NCBI GenBank assembly: GCA_030295235.1
Contig: AP026123.1
Span: 2,542,001 to 2,606,000, forward strand
Origin: Fistulifera solaris
Taxonomy: Eukaryota > Bacillariophyta > Bacillariophyceae > Naviculales > Stauroneidaceae
Length of the DNA: 64,000 nt
Direction of reading: 5' to 3'
Made by a program: the position numbers and the translations under genes. The number at the start of each line of letters is the position of its first letter. Position 1 is the stretch's first letter. The notes under the pieces were generated by a model that saw only the letters and a list, made by a program, of their open reading frames with translations, was not told the DNA's origin and did not search any database. Of this stretch, positions 11,116 through 21,945 are shown piece by piece.

Positions 11116-11810
11116 TTGTGAGTTGTTTCGGATGCAAAGGAGAGTCTATGTGACAAGATAACCGAGCCAGAGAAGTTATGATAGAGGTCCGGCATTTAAA
11201 CTTTTCGTGCATTGCGTGTCAATGCCGTCGTCGCTTGGTTCAAACGAGTGTATTGTTTTCCGTCTCGCCTCTACACTATGCACCATAATGGCAAATGCTG
11301 CATCGAAGAAACAGCTCCGTCACAGTCTCTCCGGCATTGAACAATACCCATGGAACCTGACTATAGATCTAGAGAGTGTTCTCGGGTGTGCCGGACGGAG
11401 GACGACGGAGGAAAAAAGTCTTTCCGGCATTGAACAATTTATTTCTTACTAAACCTTCTACGGAGTAAGACCTATAATCATTGGGGATTGGGGCCCTTTT
11501 TGGGGGATTCAAATTGCTAGAAACCGTTATAGTAAAATTCACAACAAATGTGAGTGATTATTGAACGCTACGTAACTCCTCTAAAAACTGCTGCTTCTAT
11601 AAACAATTAACAGGAAATAGACCTCAAGTGACACTGAAAGAGGATGTTTGACGGTTGATTGTTGCTTTGGTGGCTGTTAAAGAGAAAACGAAGCAGAATC
11701 ACCTGTTAATTGATTTCATTTAATATAGTAGGACGAACAAAGGATGGTAGTGAAGCCGACATTGCTTTGTTGTGATGTCAATGGCGACGTTTTGTTTTTG
11801 TGAAAGGCAG

Positions 11811-13615
11811 TGATTCATGACTACTGTACAATCCAGTCTTGGATCGAGTAAACCCACACTCTGTTTCATAGTAAAAAATTCATTGTGTCGTTCCTCAGAT
11901 TTCGACGTGAAAATAGAAGAAATTCTTGACAAGTAGTTTAAAATTATCATTGTTGAGACTTAATATACTCATAATGATAAATATATTCGCAGTTGAATGA
12001 AAATGGACAAAAGCGAGAGACACCAAACGGACTCTTTTGTTGTTCGGTTCATGACTCATTACTACTGTACAAACCAGTCTTGGCTGGCGTAAACCAACAC
12101 TACGTTGCATAGTAAAAAATACAAGGTGTCGTTCCTCAGATTTTCGACGTGGAAATAAAAGAAATTCTTGACAAGTAGTTTAGAATCATCATTGTTGCCA
12201 CTTTTTTACCCATAATAGAATTAAATTCGCAGTTAAATGACAATGGACGGATTCGAAAGACACCAAACGGAATCTTTTGTTGTTCGGTTCATGACTCATG
12301 ACTCATGACTACTGTACAATCCAGTCTTGGCTGGCGTACACCAACACTACGTTGGACAGTAAAAAATACAAGGTGTCGATCCATGGATTTTCGACGTGGA
12401 AATAAAAGAAATTCTTGACTCTTGACAAGTGGTTTATAATTATCATTGTTGAGACTTAATATAGATACTCATAATGATAAATATATTCGCAGTTGAATGA
12501 AAATGGACAAAAGCGAGAGACACCAAACGGACTCTTTTCATCACTCATGACAACTGTACAATCCAGTCTTGGCTGGCGTAAACCAACACTACGTCGCATA
12601 GTAAAAAATACAAGGTGTCGATCCATGGATTTTCGACGTGGAAATAAAAGAAATTCTTGACAAGTAGTTTAGAATCATCATTGTTGCCACTTTGTTTACC
12701 CATAATTATATTTAAATTCGCAATTGAATGACAATGGACGGATTCGAAAGACACCAAACGGAATCTTTTGTCGTTCGGTTCATGACTCATGACTCATGAC
12801 TAATGTACAATCCAGTCTTGGATCGAGTAAACCCACACTCTGTTTCATAGTAAAAAATTCATTGTGTCGTTCCTCAGATTTCGACGTGAAAATAGAAGAA
12901 ATTCTTGACAAGTAGTTTAAAATTATCATTGTTGAGACTTAATATACTCATAATGATAAATATATTCGCAGTTGAATGAAAATGGACAAAAGCGAGAGAC
13001 ACCAAACGGACTCTTTTGTTGTTCGGTTCATGACTCATTACTACTGTACAAACCAGTCTTGGCTGGCGTAAACCAACACTACGTTGCATAGTAAAAAATA
13101 CAAGGTGTCGTTCCTCAGATTTTCGACGTGGAAATAAAAGAAATTCTTGACAAGTAGTTTAGAATCATCATTGTTGCCACTTTTTTACCCATAATAGAAT
13201 TAAATTCGCAGTTAAATGACAATGGACGGATTCGAAAGACACCAAACGGAATCTTTTGTCGTTCGGTTCATGACTCATGACTCATGACTACTGTACAATC
13301 CAGTCTTGGCTGGCGTACACCAACACTACGTTGGACAGTAAAAAATTCATTGTGTCGTTCCTCAGATTTCGACGTGAAAATAGAAGAAATTCTTGACAAG
13401 TAGTTTAAAATTATCATTGTTGAGACTTAATATACTCATAATGATAAATATATTCGCAGTTGAATGAAAATGGACAAAAGCGAGAGACACCAAACGGACT
13501 CTTTTGTTGTTCGGTTCATGACTCATTACTACTGTACAAACCAGTCTTGGCTGGCGTAAACCAACACTCCGTTGCATAGTAAAAAATACAAGGTGTCGTT
13601 CCTCAGATTTTCGAC
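11811..13615 (-). repeat. AT-rich satellite, about 7.5 units of about 242 bp, built around the dispersed hairpin repeat
   Basis: Units start near 11816, 12060, 12307, 12548, 12798, 13038, 13286 and 13526, each with CATGACT(CATGACT)...GTACAATCCAGTCTTGG...GTAAACCAACACT...CATAGTA. Read on the minus strand this is TACTATG...AGTGTTGGTTTAC...AGACTGG...AGTCATGAG, the same order as the dispersed repeat. Two unit types (ending GGACTCTTTT and GGAATCTTTT) alternate, giving a 2-unit period of 488 bp and a 4-unit period of 979 bp. The last unit breaks off at about 13615. Recurrent 71-codon frames inside it are by-products of the repetition. Confidence 0.9.
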
Positions 13616-13646
13616 CTCCAGGAAGAGCCGAGGCATGCAGAACTTT

Positions 13647-13668
13647 GGGGGGGGGGGGGGGGGGGGGG
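13647..13668 (+). repeat. 22-base poly-G tract
   Basis: An uninterrupted run of 22 G, 30 bases after the satellite breaks off. Such runs are rare in compact nuclear genomes, can fold as G-quadruplexes, and are also typical places for assembly artefacts. Confidence 0.9.
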
Positions 13669-14281
13669 TTTACCGAAGTCGAGAACCCCGGCAGAGGCCA
13701 CTCTGCCCTTCCCGCTTGCTCATTGCTATAGTACTTAATCTAGACTACTGTTATCGTCTTCCTCAGGTTGCGGGTCTCTATCCCACCACTTCCGATAGTG
13801 ACTGCTTCCTGGCAACCGGGTGGCTGCTTTACATAGCTCCATGATGGGTCTAGTGGGGTATATTTTGCACAGTGAAAACAGGATTCTCTACAATCTCGTA
13901 TCACAGAAGTCTGCTGTTTTTTGGGGTTTGATTACAAAGGCATAATAAATTTCGTCTTTGTACGTTGAAATCCATTTGATAGTAAAACTTTTCCGCCATA
14001 CAGGCGTCAGCCACAATTTTCAAGGATGATACAAGTACAAGTACATTCGCGAATAAATTGCTAGACTAGACAACGTCGTGTACCGGACAGAGGACAGTAG
14101 TCAGTGTCGGCGTGCGTGCATTTGCGAAAGCCTTCCACAGCCCTTCAATCGTAACCGGCTTTTTGCACGTCAAAGAAAGAAAGGAGGTGCCAAGCGACGA
14201 GCGACGAGATCCACACTTCCCGTCGACCTATCCTCTCCGTACTATTGCTCATCTTCTTCTCTTCTTCATTACCCTAACAGT

Positions 14282-15217
14282 ATGACATCCAAAGACGTCG
14301 ATAAATGCCACTGTTCTTGGTCCGACTGTAGTTGGTTCAGTGAACAGATGGAGAAGCACGCCCCAAAAGGACACGTTTGGTTGGGAAATCGTCACCGCTG
14401 GAAGCAAGTGCGCTTATCCAAGAGGACCATGTTTGAACGGATGCTCTTTTTGGCGGCCATGTGTCAACATGTTCCCGGCATTGAAGAAGCCTTTCAAGAT
14501 GGCGGTCGAGGATCGAATCGCAAAGAAATTGTCCTCGCGCGACATCATTTTCCCATCGTCGTGTACGACTTTCTCGGTGCCCGGCGAATTACCACCTTGG
14601 TGAAAGAAGGACAAATGGATTTTTTGGTCGAACGCGACGGCAGTACTCGTTTGGCGGCCGAAGACAATCGCGTGCGGAGTTTGGCAGACTTGTTGACCAC
14701 GAAATTATTGCCGGACGGTGCACTGCGGAACGAATTTCTCGCGCGCGAACAGGAATTGGTCGGTAGTAAGGGGAAACTCTTTCTATGTGCACCCGTCGCG
14801 TCACGAGAAGAAATTTTGGCAGTCCTCCAAGAAATGAAGCGCCACCAGAACGATCCTGCGGACGAGACGCCACTTGAGCCCACACCATTGGTGTCACCCG
14901 ATGAATCCTCGTTACTGCTGTTGGGCCTGGCCGCGGAATTGCCCGACGCGACCATCGAACAATCGCCCGTCATGGTTCCGTCTCTAGAAGAATGTGTGCA
15001 GAAAATTCAATCCAAAGTCCGGACGTTGGGACTGGAACAGGCGTGTCGCTCTCCGAATTTTCGTGTGGCGATTCGATTGTTGCGATTCTTTACACCTATC
15101 ACAACGCCATTCCACTGGAAGATGACAATCATGTCAGTGCAGGATATTTACATCCTTGTCGAAACGAGGATGCGAACGACAAGTCTTGTGCTACCTACGA
15201 GATTGCGAGTACAATAG
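14282..15217 (+). CDS. unrecognised protein with N-terminal Cys/His cluster
   Basis: An open frame runs from 14078, but the first convincing start is ATG 14282 (MTSKDVDKCHCSW), after which codon use and composition look coding. Residues 9-35 hold C-x-C-x4-C plus H residues (CHCSWSDCSWF...KHAPKGHVW), a possible small zinc site. The middle is mixed alpha/beta (SNRKEIVLARHHFPIVVYDFLG), without membrane segments. I do not recognise a family. The C-terminus is doubtful: after about residue 260 another frame reads ILYTYHNAIPLEDD... and ends at 15303, which looks more protein-like than the tail ending at 15217, so a one-base error near 15085 is possible. Confidence 0.55.
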   Translation: MTSKDVDKCHCSWSDCSWFSEQMEKHAPKGHVWLGNRHRWKQVRLSKRTMFERMLFLAAMCQHVPGIEEAFQDGGRGSNRKEIVLARHHFPIVVYDFLGARRITTLVKEGQMDFLVERDGSTRLAAEDNRVRSLADLLTTKLLPDGALRNEFLAREQELVGSKGKLFLCAPVASREEILAVLQEMKRHQNDPADETPLEPTPLVSPDESSLLLLGLAAELPDATIEQSPVMVPSLEECVQKIQSKVRTLGLEQACRSPNFRVAIRLLRFFTPITTPFHWKMTIMSVQDIYILVETRMRTTSLVLPTRLRVQ

Positions 15218-15375
15218 CGAGCGAAGGAATGTACTGCTCGCCGTGTCAAATGTCGATATCGATCAAGAAGGAAGAAACCCACCTTGAGAATATATATGAA
15301 TAATGGCTATCAACTATAGCATCGAATATAATATACTCAAAAAAGATTAAAAGGTGTATTTACATGATACAACGA

Positions 15376-16732
15376 TTACTCTTGAAGCTTTCGCTTCTTG
15401 GAAATCAGATCGCGATCGTGCGGTAGTTCCAACAACTTTGTAAAGTCATTCCCCCGTGGTACCACCGAATAAATATTCAACTGAGGATGCGATGTGTAGT
15501 AATGCGCTTTGATCTGTTCCATATTGATCGTTGCCTTGACTCCCGGCATTTGATAAATTTCTCGCAAGTAATTCAAAATGGACGGGGTATAGGTCACCAT
15601 GCGTGTATTCGTCTTGAAATAAACAACATATACTTCGTCGAATCGCAACAGCGTCACAAACAATCGAACATCGGCCTCGGTGAACTCATCTCCGGCAATA
15701 TACCGTTGATTCTGCAGAATCTGGTCAATGCGATCAAAGGATTCGGTCAATTCGGTAATCGCTGCATCGTAAGCACTCTGTGTTTTGGCAAACCCACATC
15801 GGTACACGCCATTGTTGATCGTCGGATACACCCAATCATTGACTGCATCAATGGCGTCTCTCAAATGTTCCGGATACAGATCCAAGTCTTTGTATTTGGC
15901 GAATTCATTGAACTCGGAGTTCAGCATACGAATGATTTCTGACGATTCGTTGCTCACAATCGTATGGAGTTTCTTGTCCCATAGAATAGGAACACTGTAC
16001 TTTCCGTCGGTATCACCGGCCTTTTCGTAGATGCCTCGGATGTTCTTGGCCCCACAGAATGGATCGGGCTCATTGTCGGGGTACGCCGGTGGAAACGGCC
16101 CGCCGTTGCCGTCTTTGTTGCGCAACGGTTTGCCATTGGGATCACCAAAGACCCATCCGGCATGCTCATCTTCTTCCGGACGGGTTCTTTGCCAAGTGGG
16201 ATGGACGATGGTAATACTAATCACATCTTCCAGTCCTTTCAATGCCCGTACCAAGACCGTACGATGGGCCCATGGACAAGCGTGTGCGACGTAGCTGTAA
16301 TTTATTAAAAGAATTATCAAAAAGGAAGTGTCAGATTTGTGATTGCACAGGGTTTCACGTTTTGAAAAAAAACTAAACAACAACTTACAGGTGATATCTT
16401 CCTTTCTCTGGAGCAAACTTGGCACCCGGCGCTGTAAAAAACAAAAGGGTGAATGAGAATCAATCAACATAAATTGCCACATAGTCAAAAATGAGAGGAA
16501 ACGTACCTCGACTAACCCAATTGCGCCAGGAGGCGTCTTTCCTTACAAACTCGCCCTTCAAACCGTGCTCGTCCAGAGCTGTTCGAACCGTAAATGGTTT
16601 GGATGCCGTGATAGCTGTTTTGCGTTTGACCGACGGGGAGCGCAAAAACGCGGAAGATGAAGCGGCGAGGAACATTGTGAGTACGTTCAGTAAATAAATG
16701 AGCTTGACGAGCAGATTGCTGCACTCACTCAT
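15376..16732 (-). CDS. glutathionyl-hydroquinone reductase (xi-class GST), plastid-type presequence, three exons
   Basis: Exons 16732-16507, 16431-16389 and 16294-15376, with GTACGT...ACAG (75 nt) and GTAAGT...ACAG (94 nt) introns, give 395 residues. Spliced exons read EKGRYHLYVAHACPWAHRT across both junctions, the glutathionyl-hydroquinone reductase signature with catalytic Cys at about residue 96. Downstream motifs GWVFGDP, SVPILWDKK, IVSNESSEIIRML and DEFTEADVRLF are family-typical. The enzyme reduces glutathionyl-(hydro)quinones with GSH. Residues 1-28 form a signal peptide ending SSSA-F, followed by a Ser/Thr/Lys-rich stretch: the bipartite ASAF-type plastid signal of diatoms. Start Met is at 16732; the longer upstream frame has no support. 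Confidence 0.93.
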
Positions 16733-17820
16733 TTCAAAAAAATCAAGTGAATCGGATCGCTGTTTGTATAACGATCGTTTCGAATCGAACTTATAATTGT
16801 GAGGAAAGAACGGATGGTGGATGGTTTGATGAAGCTTCCCAGTTTTTTCGGTTCGCTTTCGATGTGCTTCCTTTTCTTCGACAAGACACACCAAGAACAC
16901 AGGTGAGCTGCAAACACCAAACACATAAATAAATAAGAAATCACAGCTTCAAAATAACTTGCTTCACGCTTCACCGCAGTTATCCATTCGGTGTGAGCTG
17001 GTTTATGTAGGTTGGACGTTCGTGTTCGTGGTGTCGACTAAAGCCCCACACAGCAAAAAGTGGCGCCGGCGGCGACATGGCGGCGTTCTATGTTCCATGA
17101 GACGAGCGGATTGCTTCTCATTATGACCCCGCAATGTACTTCTGGAACCATAGCGGAGAAGGTCGGCGAAGCGGAAACCTCCGCACTTCAAAGTGAAATA
17201 TCATCATGGAACAAAAAAAATGCTCGAGCTCGCGGCGGAAATCGTCGTACACAAATGTATCATCACATCGCCGCCGAATTTACATTCTTCCGTCGAGCTC
17301 TTCAACATTGTCTGCAATATATCAACGATGACAGAAATGAGTATGGGATTGTATGTCATTAGTTTCTGACAGCTTGTTTTGCTGTCGGAAACCGACTCAA
17401 AAATCGTTCTTTGATTACACTCTACTTCACACTACTTGGAAAAATTGTCGTGTCCCATGTCCCATGTCCCACGTCCCACAGATCGTGGTTTGTGAATCGT
17501 GCATATCAGAATTATGCCTTCTTTCTTTGGCTTACGTCATAGAACACGTCATTTTTATTCCATGGAACGTGGAACACGTTGAATGCTAAAGCAACTGCTG
17601 GAGTCCCGTTAGCGAATGAGGTCGACCGGACGGCGTACAGAGCGTCTGCCTGTGTCCTGTGTTGCGTCGGTGATGAGTGATGAGTGATGATGGCGCACCT
17701 CTTGTATTGATGGGCAACTGGGCAACTTACTTGTCAATCAAAGTCATCCGCTTTATAGAATACATCCATTGTACAAGTACGCAAACTGTATTAAACAAGC
17801 CCATGACACGAGCCGTAGGG
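16733..17820. other. no gene seen
   Basis: 5' flank of the reductase gene and unique DNA. Only short open frames without recognisable features. A simple repeat of TGTCCCA units lies at about 17450-17480, and ATGAGTG units near 17670. Confidence 0.4.
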
Positions 17821-18114
17821 ATGCAGCAAATACACAGAGCGACCACAGCCATCGCTCGAGGGAACCAGCGGCTCGCCCATCGGAATATTCAACACCATTT
17901 GCCAGGGATGCAATGCCTTCAATGGAGTAGTAGCAACACTCGAATTATGTTCTCTACCAATGTTTCCTGTGGAGGATTTTCTCCGTCACTCTTTCAGACC
18001 CTGCCCAACTTCCGCACTTCTTCAACCACGACGGCTTGCCCCACTGCTCCAGTATCTCTGCGGTTATCTCTCAATGTTCTTTGCCATTTGAATGAAGAGG
18101 ATGACGGCGGGTAA
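17821..18114 (+). CDS. small ORF, possible mitochondrial protein (weak)
   Basis: 97 codons from ATG 17821. The N-terminus is Arg/Gln-rich without acidic residues (MQQIHRATTAIARGNQRLAHR), like an import presequence, and the C-terminus ends in EEDDGG before the stop. The minus-strand ORF at 18765-18992 also ends in EEDDGT and starts with an Arg-rich segment, and the two converge. The similarity is limited, and both may be chance. Confidence 0.25.
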   Translation: MQQIHRATTAIARGNQRLAHRNIQHHLPGMQCLQWSSSNTRIMFSTNVSCGGFSPSLFQTLPNFRTSSTTTACPTAPVSLRLSLNVLCHLNEEDDGG

Positions 18115-18764
18115 CATCTGCTAGAAACAAAGATATCGGAACGAGTGTCGTTTGTACAGCGTTATGGAATAACATAAGATCCGAGATTACCAGGTACACT
18201 TCTAGAAAAATAGAAATACAATTTTCTCTGAAATATGCTTAAATCGTTATTGAGAGAGTGCGTCATGTTTGCGAAGATTACTTTGCCATGAAACCCTACA
18301 TATAAGAGAAGCATTTAAAAATGAGTCACATTGTCATTTTGTAAATGCACTGGAAGATACTTGGCGCCAGTCACCCCTGTGTCCCTCAGAAGGAAGTCAG
18401 CAGATACGAGAATGTATCGACATGTATTCGTTCCGCAAACAAATGTAGTTATGATCGCGATATCCTCATAGGAATCAGGGGTGCTGAACTTGTTTTAAAA
18501 CAGGTTGCGGCTGGCTTACCTTTTTTTAAACAGGGGAGGTTTCGAGACAAAATAATGACTGATTGGTTTGACATGATTGGATTTGAATTTTCATTATCTG
18601 CAGAAGGATGAAGAAAAAGTCGATCGGATCGAATTCGTCAACTTTTAGTAATGAAAAGAAGTGCAAATGTGAATCACAGCAAAAAAGAAACAAATTGAAT
18701 CCAAACAAGAATCCGACGGCTCTACGCAGAAAACAACAACCACAACACACGATAAATAAAGTCC
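18115..18764. other. no gene seen
   Basis: Unique sequence between two weak convergent small ORFs. An A-rich open frame at 18608-18770 has Lys/Gln-rich composition and is not convincing. Confidence 0.35.
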
Positions 18765-18992
18765 TTACGTTCCGTCATCCTCTTCTGCCAAATCAAACAA
18801 TTCCAAAGCAATTGATGGTGCCGATGAAACACTCCATTGTTGCTGAATGGTATCTACGGATTGAATGGCCAGGGTTCGCACGGCGAGCGAACGATGCCGT
18901 CGTTCGAGTCCGACCATACGCTGTTCGAGGCGTCGCGATAGTCCTTGACTTCGCCAGGATGCAAATGCTCTTCGCATGGTTTGTGTCCGCAT
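18765..18992 (-). CDS. small ORF, possible mitochondrial protein (weak)
   Basis: 75 codons from ATG 18992, with another ATG at 18977. It begins RTQTMRRAFASWRSQGLSRR, an Arg-rich amphipathic segment compatible with mitochondrial import, and ends LFDLAEEDDGT. No membrane segment. Possibly a diverged partner of the ORF at 17821-18114. Family unknown. Confidence 0.3.
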   Translation of the reverse strand: MRTQTMRRAFASWRSQGLSRRLEQRMVGLERRHRSLAVRTLAIQSVDTIQQQWSVSSAPSIALELFDLAEEDDGT

Positions 18993-19446
18993 ATTGTTTT
19001 ATATTTTGTAATGATGACAAGAAGAGCAGAATGGCCAGATTAGTATTGGTCGCAATGATGCTCTGTTGCGAGGGTTGCGAGTGAGTTGACGATGTGAGTT
19101 TTGCGAGAGATGACGATGATGCGCGGACGAGAATAAATCCGCAAGAACGTGCGAAAGTCAGACCGCGTGACTGCGTCCAGAGTTTCTGTATGATTGAAAT
19201 AAAACTGGTCCTGAATTCTGACCCTGCCCCAGATTTTCTGTAGGAGGCGCGTGACTGAAAGATCTTCTCAAAAATAGTCTACGTCGTCCATAAACTCCAT
19301 ACGTTGCTGAAAATCCATGTGAATTGCTGAGCCTCCATTTTATATATTTACGTTGAACAGTGTCGAAGTTATTTTTCCGCAGCATATGAATGGCACGCAT
19401 TGATTTGATACCGAAAAGCTTGGAAGGCTATATCCGTCGCATTAGT

Positions 19447-19498
19447 GTATCGGCCAAAGTGTAGGCGACCTTTTCCACGACTGAAGCTCAGTCATGAA
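19447..19498 (+). repeat. dispersed hairpin repeat
   Basis: TGTATCGGCCAAAGTGTAGG followed by CACGACTGAAGCTCAGTCATGAA; intact hairpin arms. Confidence 0.7.
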
Positions 19499-19661
19499 TA
19501 TAAACTGCTTTGAGTCAGACCAATACCCAACCTTTGTTTTTCTGCAACCATTTTAACCTACATTTACTTTTGATCGAAGCCTACTTACTGCTATCCGTTT
19601 TTTCCGTGCACGCATCGATGGACGATGTCGATAAGCGTGGAGAACGTTGTCATTATTTATT

Positions 19662-19725
19662 ACTATAGATCAAAGTGTTGGTTTACGCCTATCCACGACT
19701 ACTATTCAGTCATGAGTCATGAGAC
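19662..19725 (+). repeat. dispersed hairpin repeat
   Basis: TTACTATAGATCAAAGTGTT, then CACGACTACTATTCAGTCATGAGTCATGAG. Preceded by the GAACGTTGTC block also seen in the full-length copies at 4.5-5 kb. Confidence 0.8.
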
Positions 19726-19814
19726 AACAAAGATGAAAAAATGACACAAGCTGACAACTAATTTTTTTAAAAAAATGTTCTCGTCCCCAGATGATTTGCT
19801 GGGAATGGAAAGAC

Positions 19815-20125
19815 TCCATGTGCGCAGATTTTCTATGTAGGTGACAACACCGCGTGTCAAGATTTACTTGGGACGTGAAAAACCCCTCCCCACATTTTCT
19901 GAATAAATGAAAATACCGCACTCCCAGATTTTCTGGACACGTGAAAATATTACCCGCCCACTTTTTCTGAAGACGATAAAATATCGCACTACCACATTTT
20001 CTGGAGAGGGAAAAAACCACACCCCCACATTTTCTGGAGACGTTAAAAAAAAACCAAGGAAAAACCACACTCCAACATTTTCTGGAGACGTGGATAATCA
20101 CTCTCCCACATTTTCTGGAGATGTG
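19815..20125. repeat. degenerate minisatellite, core CACATTTTCTGGAGACGT
   Basis: Seven or eight degenerate units of about 33-50 bp, each with C(C)CA(C/G)ATTTTCTGGA(G/C)ACGTG followed by AAAA(T/A)ACC. The core TTTTCTGGA resembles the ATTTCTGGAA core of the satellite at 31.8-33.1 kb. Open frames through it on both strands are repeat-driven. Confidence 0.8.
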
Positions 20126-20312
20126 AAGCACCACGTCCTTGCAATTTTGCCCGTTATTTTTGTTTACCTGGTCCACCGTCCACCATTGATTGCCTTGTCG
20201 ATCATTTTAAGAACATTACGTAGTATTAATGTAACAAATTCAGCGCTCCACAGCTACGCTGAACGATCGCTTTTCTCCTTGCTGACACGACGAAGAATAT
20301 CGAAGGACAGAA

Positions 20313-21860
20313 ATGATATCACAAGAATACTTTGATGAGATTTATCTCGAAAATGTCGAAGCCTTTGATTTGTCTCCCGAAGAAGCGATAGAAGAGACAA
20401 TACAGCAATTACAGAAACAACAATCTGTCAGCTTGTTACAGCATTTGACATTGACGCCCGTCGATAGTGAAGTTGGCAAGGAAATACGACAAAAGCGCGC
20501 CGCGTTCTTGCAAGCCGTCGAGGAGTCTTCAATGCCGTTTTCGTTTATGCGATCCTGTTTGAATGAGAAGGAAAATCAACCAGAAACAATCGAAATGTTT
20601 CGAAATTTAATGATACGCGTGCAACCCGGACTCGCTACTCTATTACTGCACATCTTCGAGGATCCTGACGCCAAGGCACTCGAGTTCGTTGTGATCGATC
20701 TTTTGCAACTTCCATCGTTGTATCCGGGTGTTTTACCGTCCTCTGCGAACGGCTTTTTGTCGGAATTGCGAAACGCGATTTCACCTCTATTTGTGTCGTC
20801 CTATTTGAATGAAGTGAATCGAATCCAAGAGAATGGTGACGACCATTGTTTGGAGCACTTGGTGACGCTGGGTTATTGGTCATGTCGGCATTGTGAAAGC
20901 AACAAACAAACGTGGATAAATACTTCCATTGCGGACGGAGAAGAAACAAGGAAAGCAAGAACTCTAGCGCCATTGTTAGTCGCTATTCTGCAGAAACCCA
21001 ATGTTTCGGAACAACTCATTGCGGCAGTGGGGAATTGGATCATTTTACTCTGTACATTTGATGAATTCCGCTCATCGTCGTCATCCGATGGACCCGCCGT
21101 ACAAGCATCGCATCATAATGTGGGTCGATTGGCGGAAAACGGGGCCATTGTTGCATTGTACCAACACATCTCCTCCGGCAACGCTGCTATTTTGTTCTCG
21201 GCACTCCGGGCCATGGCCATTCAAGATGATACGGTGCAAACCATGGTCGCCATGGGCATTGTGGCATCGGCAGTGGAAGCCTGGAGGCAATGTACCGATC
21301 ATACGACCTTGGCGACTGCATTGATGGGTCTTTTTCGAAATTTATGTGCCAATGATGATTTGAAAACGTCGCTTTGTCGTGGGACCGATTGGGCCATTGT
21401 GAATGGTCCTCTGCCGACTACTCTCTTACGGCAATCGGCACTATTGGCGGAACACTTGTGTGGGACAGTAGCTGCCATGGCTTTGCGGCAACCGGAAAAT
21501 GGACATCATTTAGTCAAAGCCGAATGGCACAAAAGTGTCGTGGAAGCTATGGAACATTACAAAGAACGAGGGTCATTGCAACGTCAGGGAGCGTTGGCGA
21601 TACGAAATCTAGTAAGTCGATCGAAAGAATTGATTGCACCCATTTTACAAGCAGGGGCAGAAGCCGTGCTGTACAAGGCGGCGGCCAATCACGTGAATTG
21701 TCAAGATGAAATCTATGCAGCATTACGGGATTTGGACTTGGTCCAACCGGGCAGCATGCGTAAATACGAAGTAGTGGAAGGAAAGGTAGTGGCACAAGAA
21801 AACAGCCAGTTGGTGTTTGGCGAGCGGAATCCCAATTTTCGGCCGATATTCGATGATTGA
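20313..21860 (+). CDS. ARMC6: ARMC6-like armadillo-repeat protein
   Basis: ATG at 20313 opens MISQEYFDEIYLENVEAFDL and then SPEEAIEETIQQ, which closely parallels the conserved N-terminus of metazoan and protist ARMC6 (S-Q-E-x-F-D-E...N-x-E-F...P-E-E-A). The remainder is armadillo-type helical repeats (LFSALRAMAIQDDTVQTMV, GLFRNLCANDDLK, ALAIRNLVSRSKELI, AALRDLDLV). Length 515 residues fits the family. Its biochemical role is not well defined. No intron or frame break. The gene begins about 190 bp after a minisatellite. Confidence 0.9.
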   Translation: MISQEYFDEIYLENVEAFDLSPEEAIEETIQQLQKQQSVSLLQHLTLTPVDSEVGKEIRQKRAAFLQAVEESSMPFSFMRSCLNEKENQPETIEMFRNLMIRVQPGLATLLLHIFEDPDAKALEFVVIDLLQLPSLYPGVLPSSANGFLSELRNAISPLFVSSYLNEVNRIQENGDDHCLEHLVTLGYWSCRHCESNKQTWINTSIADGEETRKARTLAPLLVAILQKPNVSEQLIAAVGNWIILLCTFDEFRSSSSSDGPAVQASHHNVGRLAENGAIVALYQHISSGNAAILFSALRAMAIQDDTVQTMVAMGIVASAVEAWRQCTDHTTLATALMGLFRNLCANDDLKTSLCRGTDWAIVNGPLPTTLLRQSALLAEHLCGTVAAMALRQPENGHHLVKAEWHKSVVEAMEHYKERGSLQRQGALAIRNLVSRSKELIAPILQAGAEAVLYKAAANHVNCQDEIYAALRDLDLVQPGSMRKYEVVEGKVVAQENSQLVFGERNPNFRPIFDD

Positions 21861-21945
21861 AAAGTAACCGATTTCTTTATAATCAAGGTAGAAAATATGG
21901 TAAAAGATATGCTTGGATTACAAGACGTGAACTCGTCGCACGTAG

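Larger units (their letters stand above)
11116..14281. other. gene-free stretch with satellite and poly-G tract
   Basis: 11116-11719 holds the DDHD promoter and two 20-base direct repeats with the core TCCGGCATTGAACAAT (near 11325 and 11412). 11720-13615 is satellite, 13647-13668 poly-G, and 13669-14281 is unique sequence with the 5' flank of the next gene. No coding region is convincing. Confidence 0.6.
18993..20312. other. gene-free stretch with two dispersed repeats and a minisatellite
   Basis: Holds dispersed repeat copies at 19447-19498 and 19662-19725 and the CACATTTTCTGGAGACGT minisatellite at about 19815-20125. The last 180 bases are the 5' flank of ARMC6. Confidence 0.55.

Noticed and set aside
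11895-13577. Identical 71-codon frames on the minus strand at three positions
   Set aside because: They are copies of one satellite unit, start in the repeat and have no feature of a real protein.
19815-20125. CRISPR-like array
   Set aside because: Units are degenerate, the spacers are themselves related, and the context is eukaryotic.
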